From assembly GCA_023443285.1 (NCBI GenBank), contig JAEZVB010000067.1:1-20391 (forward strand): 20,391 nucleotides of DNA, read 5' to 3'. Within the stretch, counting starts at the first letter, position 1. Each line of letters starts with the position of its first letter. Below the pieces are notes generated by a model, which had not been told where the DNA came from, searched no databases, and saw only the letters and a program-made list of their open reading frames with translations. Position numbers and translations under genes: made by a program. The stretch is from Bacillota bacterium (GTDB lineage: Bacteria; Bacillota; Negativicutes; Sporomusales; Sporomusaceae). Shown in pieces: positions 15,161 through 20,391 of this stretch.

Positions 15161-16402
15161 ATGCTAGAAGCGCTAGAAAGTGTGGTGAAGCGAGTGGATA
15201 ATAATGGGGAGCCGTTAAGATACCGGTGGGTTATTTTGATGCTCTGTGCTTTATGTTTTCTGTTTACGTTTATTACCCGTTTTACTTGGCCTCCATTAAT
15301 GCCGGTGGTCGTAACAGCACTAGGTATGACGATGGGACAAGCTGGAGCATTCATGAGCGCCTTCTATCTCGGTTATGTCATTACGCAGATACCAGCGGGG
15401 ATTTTGGCTGATCGCTATGGTGTACGAGTCATTCTATCCCTAAGTTTGATTATTGAAGGCATTGCTACAATGACGTTGTCGCTGTTAGATAGTTACGAGG
15501 TAGGTTTTAATTTGCGCATTTTAGCCGGACTAGGTGCCGGAGCTGTTTTTGCATCTTGTTCGCGAGCACTAGTAGAGTGGTTTCCGCCAGAAGAACAGGG
15601 GTTAGCTTTTGGACTACTCATGGCGGCTCCGTCTGGTGGAATTCTAGCTACGAATGTTTTAGTTCCCTATCTTAATCAATCATTCGGTTGGCACGGAGCC
15701 TTTCAGGCTGTTGGTTCGCTGACACTTACGGCCGGCATATTGATATTGTTGTTTATGAAATCGAATTGTAATTATAAGGAGAAAACCGGAAATATAACCG
15801 AAGGATTAAGGTTTATTTTAGGAAATCGCAATCTGATGCTAACTGCTGCAACCGGTTTCTTTCTAATGTGGTTACAATTAGGAACAGCTACATGGGCGAA
15901 TGCCTATATCAAAAGCTTAGGATTTTCAATTAGTCAGGCTGGTCAAGTAATGGCTTGGTACGGTCTCGGTGGGGTAATCGCCCCGCTTGTTTCAGGGATA
16001 ATTTCTGACCGATTAGGAGGTCGAAAATCACTGGTTCTTGCAGCGCTTGTTGCTGTTGTACCAACCACAATACTTTTTGGACAGCAGACTTCTTTTAGTA
16101 TGTTATGTATTCTCGGCTTTGCAGCTGGGTTTATGTCATATACTGTTAACCCTCAACTGACGATAATGATTTCTCAGTTTGCCGGAATGAAATGGACGGC
16201 AACCGCAAATGGGGTATCCAATTTTTTGTTTCAATTGGCATCCTTGCTAAGTCCCTGGTTTATAGGGGTGGTTATAGACTCAACAGGTATATTTGATTAT
16301 GTATGGTGGATTCTAGCAATGGGGCCGGTAATATCAATACTTTTTATTATTGGCGTACGGGAAAAATCGTTGATTCGGTTGGGTATGGAATGCAAATACT
16401 GA
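15161..16402 (+). CDS. MFS transporter 2 of the methyl-transfer locus
   Basis: Up to 413 residues with about 12 membrane segments and the same hallmarks as MFS transporter 1: RFTWPPLMPVVVTALGM, LADRYGVRVIL, GAGAVFASCSRALVEWFP and GTATWANAYIKSLGF. The central cytoplasmic loop (KSNCNYKEKTGNITEG) and the C-terminus differ most. The start is uncertain: the ATG at 15161 has no ribosome site and lies only about 3 nt from the predicted transcription start. The GTG at 15194, preceded by GGTGA, would give 402 residues, close to the paralogue's 401. The gene begins the second transcript of the locus and is followed after 84 nt by gntR. Possible roles are uptake of a second methylated compound or export of the demethylated product. 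Confidence 0.82.
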   Translation: MLEALESVVKRVDNNGEPLRYRWVILMLCALCFLFTFITRFTWPPLMPVVVTALGMTMGQAGAFMSAFYLGYVITQIPAGILADRYGVRVILSLSLIIEGIATMTLSLLDSYEVGFNLRILAGLGAGAVFASCSRALVEWFPPEEQGLAFGLLMAAPSGGILATNVLVPYLNQSFGWHGAFQAVGSLTLTAGILILLFMKSNCNYKEKTGNITEGLRFILGNRNLMLTAATGFFLMWLQLGTATWANAYIKSLGFSISQAGQVMAWYGLGGVIAPLVSGIISDRLGGRKSLVLAALVAVVPTTILFGQQTSFSMLCILGFAAGFMSYTVNPQLTIMISQFAGMKWTATANGVSNFLFQLASLLSPWFIGVVIDSTGIFDYVWWILAMGPVISILFIIGVREKSLIRLGMECKY

Positions 16403-16486
16403 TATATTTCTACTGTTTAGAAGGGAAGGATTCTCATTACGTAGAAAATTACCCATTAAAGATTTCATAAGGTGGATACAATACGC

Positions 16487-17236
16487 ATGGACAAAATTAA
16501 CAAAAACTCGTTTACCCCCCCCTTCTATCAGTTGGCGGCGATAATAGAAAAAAAAATATTGGAGGGCGAATTTAAACCAGGAGAGCCATTGCCCTCAGAG
16601 AATGATCTTGGCCGGGAATATGAATTGAGTCGGACAACGGTACGCAAATGTCTCTGCTTACTTGCCGAACGTGGAATGATTAGCGCTCAGCAGGGGAAAG
16701 GCACCTTTGTATCAAGACCGTCATTGGACAAGGCAATATTTGTGATGGATGATTACAAAACACAAATTGAAGGTCAAGGAAAAGAAATAGGCTACAGGCT
16801 TATTAATGTTCGCTTTCTTAAGCAACTTCCGGAATTTGCTCTTAAACTCGGTATGATCCCTGATGAGGGAATCTTATATTATACAAGGTTGCTTACAGCT
16901 AACGAGGAGCCAGTTGGTGTTGAGCATAAGTATATGTGTTATAAAAAGGGTAGGCCGACTTTGGAGAATGAATTTCAGTATAAGGCTTTTTCTGAAATCA
17001 TTGCTATTCATACAGATTTTTTGCCAGTAAGGAGCCAGGCTTTGTTAACAGCTGAGAGTGCAAGTGAGTATGATGCTAAGTATTTAAATATTAGTCCAGG
17101 TGACCCTGTCCTCAAGTTGCAGCAAGTTTTATATACGAGGGATGATAAGCCGGTTGGCATTGGCGTTTTTTACTATCGCAGTGACCGTTACTCATTAGTT
17201 TCTGATATTCAACCATTAAAGGGGGGGGAACGATGA
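16487..17236 (+). CDS. GntR family regulator, HutC subfamily (wHTH + UTRA)
   Basis: About 249 residues. The N-terminal winged helix reads PPFYQLAAIIEKKILEGEFKPGEPLPSENDLGREYELSRTTVRKCLCLL, then the wing GMISAQQGKGTFVSRP. From about residue 95 a UTRA ligand-binding domain follows, with YYTRLLTANEEPVGVEHKYM and the closing KPVGIGVFYYRSDRYSL strand. UTRA domains sense small molecules, often sugars or carboxylates. The ATG at 16487 is preceded by TAAGGTGG with 11 nt spacing; an in-frame GTG at 16472 lies inside that ribosome site. Its stop overlaps the first corrinoid-protein start by 4 nt (ATGA), so translation is coupled. It probably controls this locus through GTNTANAC-type operators at 12257 and possibly 15097. 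Most relatives are repressors released by ligand. Confidence 0.88.
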   Translation: MDKINKNSFTPPFYQLAAIIEKKILEGEFKPGEPLPSENDLGREYELSRTTVRKCLCLLAERGMISAQQGKGTFVSRPSLDKAIFVMDDYKTQIEGQGKEIGYRLINVRFLKQLPEFALKLGMIPDEGILYYTRLLTANEEPVGVEHKYMCYKKGRPTLENEFQYKAFSEIIAIHTDFLPVRSQALLTAESASEYDAKYLNISPGDPVLKLQQVLYTRDDKPVGIGVFYYRSDRYSLVSDIQPLKGGER

Positions 17237-17877
17237 CTGTATTAGCAATGCTGGCTAAAGCCATCACCGAACTTGACGAACCATTGGCGCTAGAATTAGT
17301 TAAAAAAGCCCAGACGGAAGGTATATCGCCGCTTGATATAGTTGAAGAATGCCGCTTTGGCCTAGTAGAAGTTGGCGATCGATACTCACATGGTGAATAT
17401 TTTCTGGGAGACTTGATTTTGTCTTCTGAAATTTTTAGAGAGATAATGGACATGGTTGGGCCATCTTTGGAAGCTGCGGAGAAAAAAAAGGTCATTGGAA
17501 AGGTTGTTTTTGGTACTGTCGAGGGCGATATTCATGATATTGGCAAAAACCTGGTAGGCTCCTTATTACGCTGTTACGGTTATGAGGTTTACGACCTTGG
17601 TGTGGATGTGTCCCCAGATAAATTTATGCTGGCGCTTACCGAAACTGGAGCGCCCATTCTGTGTCTTTGTACTCTACTTTCGCCAGGGTTTGAGGCAGTA
17701 AAACGGACAATTCAACTCGTTCGTCTTATTGATAGAGATTCTAAAGTTAAAATTCTCATTGGCGGACTCGTCAGTGAAAAGGTGAGAGAATATACTGGCG
17801 CCGATGCCTGGGTCGATGATGCACGGCGAGGTGTGGAAATATGCCTAGAATGGAGTCGGGAATCAGCGCCAAAGTAG
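17233..17877 (+). CDS. Corrinoid (B12-binding) methyl-carrier protein 1
   Basis: 214 residues in the methionine-synthase-like two-domain layout: a helical cap (about 1-85, LAKAITELDEPLALELVKKAQTEG) and a Rossmann B12 domain. The DxHxxG motif is intact: D99, H101 and G104 in EGDIHDIGKN, where the histidine is the lower cobalt ligand. ILIGGLVSE is the GG loop that holds the nucleotide tail. Such proteins accept the methyl group from a substrate methyltransferase and hand it to a second methyltransferase. The start overlaps the gntR stop, preceded by AAAGGGGGGGG. It differs from corrinoid protein 2 in having LCLCTLLSPGF where that has VGMFCLLTTAF, so the two are related but not recent copies. 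Confidence 0.9.
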   Translation: MTVLAMLAKAITELDEPLALELVKKAQTEGISPLDIVEECRFGLVEVGDRYSHGEYFLGDLILSSEIFREIMDMVGPSLEAAEKKKVIGKVVFGTVEGDIHDIGKNLVGSLLRCYGYEVYDLGVDVSPDKFMLALTETGAPILCLCTLLSPGFEAVKRTIQLVRLIDRDSKVKILIGGLVSEKVREYTGADAWVDDARRGVEICLEWSRESAPK

Positions 17878-17886
17878 TTGTTGATT

Positions 17887-17967
17887 ATGACCTATCAGAA
17901 AGTTGGGCAGGAAATTGAAGGTATGGAGTGGCTGGTAAATACGTTAAACGAATGTAAGGAAGTCTGA
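17887..17967 (+). CDS. Possible 26-aa small ORF between the corrinoid genes
   Basis: An ATG at 17887 opens 26 codons ending TGA at 17965-17967 (product starting MTYQKVGQEIEGMEWL, ending NECKEV). It begins 9 nt after the stop of corrinoid gene 1. No ribosome site is visible, although coupling to the upstream stop is possible. The composition is protein-like, but the length makes chance a real possibility. Confidence 0.25.
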   Translation: MTYQKVGQEIEGMEWLVNTLNECKEV

Positions 17968-18000
17968 TTTCAAATAATAAATGATATGGGGGAGTTTGAA

Positions 18001-18633
18001 ATGGCAAAAATCGAACTGGTAAAAGCAGTAACTGAGTTAGAGGAAGACTTAGTTATTGAGGCAGTAAATGAACAACTTGCAAACGGCGTGGCAGCTGTCG
18101 AGATTCTTGCACAATTACAAAAGGGAATGGAAGGTGTAGGCAAACTGTATGAAGCAGGCGACTATTATCTATCCGAATTAATTATGTCTGCGGAAGTATT
18201 TTCTAATGCAGCCTCTCTTCTGGGTTCGGCTCTTGCGGCAGGCGGAGACAAAAAAGCTATTGGCACAGTTATCCTGGGAACAGTCAAAGATGATATTCAT
18301 GATATTGGTAAAAATATTGTTTCGACAATTCTAAGCTGCAACGGTTTCAAAGTAGTAGATATCGGTGTAGATGCTCCTATCGAAACTTTCACTGAGGCAA
18401 TAAAAACCCACAATCCTGATGTTGTTGGCATGTTCTGTCTGTTAACCACTGCTTTTGATGTAATGAAAGAGACAGTAGCTGCAGTAAAAGCTACTGGTAC
18501 TAAAGCAACTGTTCTAGTTGGCGGCGGCCCTGTTGACGAAAATGTTGCTAAGTGGTGCAGTGCAGATGGGTATTGTAAGAACGCCTATGACGCTGTTGAA
18601 ATGTCTAAAAAGGCTTCCGTTGTTAACGTATAA
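18001..18633 (+). CDS. Corrinoid (B12-binding) methyl-carrier protein 2
   Basis: 210 residues with the same cap plus B12-domain layout as corrinoid protein 1. DxHxxG is intact (D98, H100, G103 in KDDIHDIGKN), followed by VDIGVDAPIETF and the VLVGGGPVDE nucleotide-tail loop. The frame is open from an ATG at 17986, but that codon overlaps the TGGGGGAG ribosome site. The ATG at 18001, 7 nt after it, is the start. It closes the methyl-transfer operon, being followed by a strong hairpin. It may serve the URO-D methyltransferase, while the other carrier serves another substrate enzyme, or each may pair with one direction of transfer. Neither the methyltransferase II partner nor a reactivating iron-sulfur ATPase (RACE/RamA type) is in the window. 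Confidence 0.9.
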   Translation: MAKIELVKAVTELEEDLVIEAVNEQLANGVAAVEILAQLQKGMEGVGKLYEAGDYYLSELIMSAEVFSNAASLLGSALAAGGDKKAIGTVILGTVKDDIHDIGKNIVSTILSCNGFKVVDIGVDAPIETFTEAIKTHNPDVVGMFCLLTTAFDVMKETVAAVKATGTKATVLVGGGPVDENVAKWCSADGYCKNAYDAVEMSKKASVVNV

Positions 18634-18680
18634 CAAGGGAACATGACCTAAAGTAAATTTGAAAATAAACATGGCATACC

Positions 18681-18728
18681 AAATAAGAATCAGGACTACT
18701 GCCGAGGCTGCAGTTCTGATTCTTATTT
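18681..18728 (+). terminator. Terminator of the corrinoid operon
   Basis: A 17-bp stem with one G-T pair: AAATAAGAATCAGGACT (18681-18697) against AGTTCTGATTCTTATTT (18712-18728). It starts about 47 nt after the corrinoid 2 stop, and its right arm is T-rich. The ribosome site of the next small gene begins 2 nt after the stem, so the hairpin could also affect that gene's translation when transcripts read through. Confidence 0.7.
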
Positions 18729-18745
18729 AGAAGGAGGTCGATAAT

Positions 18746-18871
18746 ATGGGAAAAGGTTCACCTAAGTCTAGTTACAAGAATATCCAAAAGGCTACTAAAA
18801 GTTCTAAGTTTGCTACTGGCCAACAGGCGGCAAAAAACACAATATTTAACCGTAAGGATAAGCAGAAGTAA
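18746..18871 (+). CDS. Small lysine-rich protein, 41 aa
   Basis: An ATG at 18746, 7 nt after AAGGAGG, opens 41 codons ending TAA. The product starts MGKGSPKSSYKNIQKATK and ends NTIFNRKDKQK. It is very basic (11 lysines and one arginine against a single aspartate), has no hydrophobic segment and no cysteine, and is rich in S, T, Q and N, so it is probably soluble and partly disordered. The perfect ribosome site and the intrinsic terminator 9 nt after the stop argue that it is a real gene. I do not recognise the family. Nucleic-acid or ribosome binding, or a spore-associated role, would fit the charge but is speculation. Its promoter is unclear, since a terminator hairpin ends just before its ribosome site. 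Confidence 0.65.
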   Translation: MGKGSPKSSYKNIQKATKSSKFATGQQAAKNTIFNRKDKQK

Positions 18872-18880
18872 TATATTTGG

Positions 18881-18911
18881 CTTCAAGAGTATTTAGCTCT
18901 TGAAGTTTTTT
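18881..18911 (+). terminator. Intrinsic terminator after the 41-aa gene
   Basis: CTTCAAGAG (18881-18889) pairs perfectly with CTCTTGAAG (18897-18905) around a 7-nt loop and is followed at once by six T (18906-18911), then GCTTTT. This is a classical rho-independent terminator. Confidence 0.9.
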
Positions 18912-18999
18912 GCTTTTCTAAGGGTGATTTCCTAACAGAACTTTCATAAGGACAGGTTAAAGAAGTTCCTACGTTAACGGGAAATATTGTAGAAAATTG

Positions 19000-19013
19000 G
19001 CAGGAGTTTTGTA
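19000..19013 (+). promoter_or_regulatory. GCAGGA-TTTTGTA motif upstream of the DHA3-type MFS gene
   Basis: GCAGGAGTTTTGTA matches the -35 half of the SigH-like promoter at 12227 except for one base. The -10 half here (AAGGAAA) is a poor match to RNNGAAT. It lies 64 nt before the MFS start and is the only promoter-like signal noticed in this 205-nt gap. Confidence 0.3.
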
Positions 19014-19076
19014 ATATAGTAAGGAAATTAAGAAAAATGCTTATTTATATGGGAATAGAATTGAGGAGGAAAAGTT

Positions 19077-20333
19077 TTGATACTGCCTGACAAATTGCGC
19101 GATCACCCGTTGGTATTGTTTCCTGATTTCCGTAATTTTTTTGCCGGCAGCGTACTGGTGGCTGTTGCTGCGAGGTATTTTGCTATTGCTATTGCCTGGT
19201 GGGTTATTTCTCAGGAGGGCGATAATGGCGAGAATCTTGGGATACTTATGGCGATGCAGGCGTTACCGATTTTTTTGCTTAGTCCCTTTGTCGGACCATT
19301 AATTGACAGGTACAACAAAAAAAGCTGTATGATTATCGGAGTAGGTATGCAGCTTTTTTTTCTTGCTATTATCGTTTGGCTGATGTATATGGACAAACTG
19401 GGCTTCATAGCTTTGGCTGTTCTGAGTCTTGCGATGTGTTGTTTCATGCCCCAGTTGGAAGCTTCAATCAGCACGTCAGTGGCTAAACTGGTTGATGAGG
19501 AACGACTGGCTAGTGCTGTTGCTTTACAGTCATCAATTGTTGAATTTTCTAATATTATTGCAGCGGTTCTGAGCACATCGGTCATTGCGGCTGCCGGAAT
19601 GCTGCACGCTCTGTACCTCAACGTCGCATTGTATATCGGCGGTGCCTTGTTTCTGTTTTTGATCAAAGTGGATTTATCAGCTGAACCGGGTAATGACGAA
19701 GGGGAAGTGAACTACCTTGAGGAACTGAAGCGCGGTCTTTTTTATATCTGGAACTATAAAGAGTTACGGGCATTCGGAGTCGTGTACACCTGCTCGGCTT
19801 TTTTTATTCTTCCTATCTTTATTATGATTCCATTACTGGTCAAAAACGTGCTGCACGAGACCGTTACCTGGGTAGCTATACTGGAAACCTGCTTTTCGAT
19901 TGGCGCTGTTGCTATGACGGTGGGAATGAGTTTTAGGCAGCAGTACCGTAATTTTTATAGTAAGTACGCGGTGGTTTTAGCACTTACTGCTATTGCTATG
20001 AACGTTTCAGGTATGGGGGTTCATCCCTACGTTGTGGCTGGTTCAATGATTGTTATGGGAGCCATGTTCGCAGCTATGTTGGCATTAGCCAATATGCTGT
20101 TTCAATTTACAGTTCCCCAGGAACTCAAAGGGCGCTTTTTTGGTCTTGTGGCTACCGCAATTGCTGGTACAGCTCCTCTTTCCTACATGTTCGTCGGGTT
20201 TGTGTCAGACTGGCTTGGTGTTGATCGGGTAATGACGGTTTGCGGAACAGGGCTTTTGCTGCTGACAGTATCTGTGCTGTTAATACCGCAAGTGTGTAAA
20301 GATATCGGGGATGATGACCGCGGCGGCAGTTGA
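19077..20333 (+). CDS. MFS transporter, DHA3 (MefA-like) drug efflux type
   Basis: 418 residues with about 12 membrane segments. The opening PDKLRDHPLVLFPDFRNFFAGSVLVAVAARYFAIAIAWWVI matches the N-terminus of DHA3-type MFS proteins (MefA and relatives), and FVGPLIDRYNKKSCMI is the motif A loop. A cytoplasmic loop (SAEPGNDEGEVNYLEELKRGLFYIWNYKELRAF) separates the two halves, as usual in this family. GAGGAGGA lies a few bases before the TTG start at 19077. Relatives export macrolides, siderophores or other compounds; which applies is unknown. It has no clear tie to the methyl-transfer genes and is separated from them by two terminators. A downstream frame overlapping its last codons may be the next gene of the same operon. 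Confidence 0.8.
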   Translation: MILPDKLRDHPLVLFPDFRNFFAGSVLVAVAARYFAIAIAWWVISQEGDNGENLGILMAMQALPIFLLSPFVGPLIDRYNKKSCMIIGVGMQLFFLAIIVWLMYMDKLGFIALAVLSLAMCCFMPQLEASISTSVAKLVDEERLASAVALQSSIVEFSNIIAAVLSTSVIAAAGMLHALYLNVALYIGGALFLFLIKVDLSAEPGNDEGEVNYLEELKRGLFYIWNYKELRAFGVVYTCSAFFILPIFIMIPLLVKNVLHETVTWVAILETCFSIGAVAMTVGMSFRQQYRNFYSKYAVVLALTAIAMNVSGMGVHPYVVAGSMIVMGAMFAAMLALANMLFQFTVPQELKGRFFGLVATAIAGTAPLSYMFVGFVSDWLGVDRVMTVCGTGLLLLTVSVLLIPQVCKDIGDDDRGGS

Positions 20334-20391
20334 AACCATGAAGGCAGCGGTTCAAGAAGAGACATTGGAGATTATCCCTGGGACATCCAGG
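20311..20391 (+). CDS. Possible start of a downstream gene, cut by the window end
   Basis: A frame different from that of the MFS gene is open from ATG 20311 (also ATG 20314 and ATG 20338) to the last base, 27 codons, giving a product such as MKAAVQEETLEIIPGTSR from the third ATG. GGGG before the first two ATGs is a weak ribosome site. It overlaps the MFS end or starts 4 nt after its stop, as expected for an operon partner. Too little is visible to name it. Confidence 0.3.
   Translation, partial: MMTAAAVETMKAAVQEETLEIIPGTSR

Noticed and set aside
12393..16402. Recent tandem DNA duplication of the two MFS genes
   Set aside because: The proteins are close paralogues, but codons and loops differ throughout, so the duplication is old or the copies arrived separately.
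19211..19666. 151-codon open frame on the minus strand inside the DHA3-type MFS gene
   Set aside because: Fully antisense to a recognisable membrane protein with a good start; no family resemblance.
1..20391. CRISPR array, tRNA/rRNA, insertion sequence or prophage genes
   Set aside because: No regularly spaced repeats, no cloverleaf or rRNA signature, and no transposase, integrase or phage structural protein was recognised on either strand.

Overview
The window looks like a chromosomal segment from an anaerobic, low-to-mid GC member of the Firmicutes/Negativicutes, most like an acetogen of the Sporomusaceae. This is an inference. It rests on the corrinoid-dependent methyltransferase genes, a rubrerythrin-like protein, strong AGGAGG-type ribosome sites with many GTG and TTG starts, and a possible SigH-type promoter. 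No rRNA, tRNA, IS element, phage gene or CRISPR array was seen.

Left part (1-6464, all on +): the 3' end of a GH3-family acyl-adenylating protein, then an unusual protein joining an RsbW-like ATPase domain to a GNAT acetyltransferase domain. A stand-alone ferritin-like di-iron protein follows. Next is a marR plus Fsr-type efflux pair, whose promoter carries two matching 18-bp palindromes that probably allow MarR autoregulation. A divergent MoaE-like protein and an ArsB/NhaD-type ion transporter complete this part.

Middle part (6655-11982): an FMN-dependent alpha-hydroxy-acid oxidizing family protein with an N-terminal cysteine cluster, and a metallo-beta-lactamase-fold hydrolase. The hydrolase runs tail to tail, with a 4-nt overlap, into a Cache-PAS-PAS sensor histidine kinase on the minus strand. 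A B3/B4-domain protein, also on minus, ends at a perfect 21-bp hairpin.

Right part (12227-18728, all on +) is the most interesting: a corrinoid methyl-transfer locus. It holds MFS transporter 1, a URO-D-family methyltransferase, MFS transporter 2 (a close paralogue of the first), a HutC-type GntR regulator, and two DxHxxG corrinoid proteins. The gntR stop overlaps the first corrinoid start by 4 nt. The likely scheme is uptake of a methylated (perhaps O-methyl aromatic) substrate, transfer of its methyl group to a corrinoid protein, and later transfer to a C1 carrier, with GntR sensing substrate or product. The second methyltransferase and the corrinoid-reactivation enzyme are not in the window. 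A candidate GntR operator lies over the predicted start of the first transcript.

The far right holds a 41-aa lysine-rich small protein between two hairpins, a DHA3-type MFS efflux protein, and the possible start of another gene that leaves the window.
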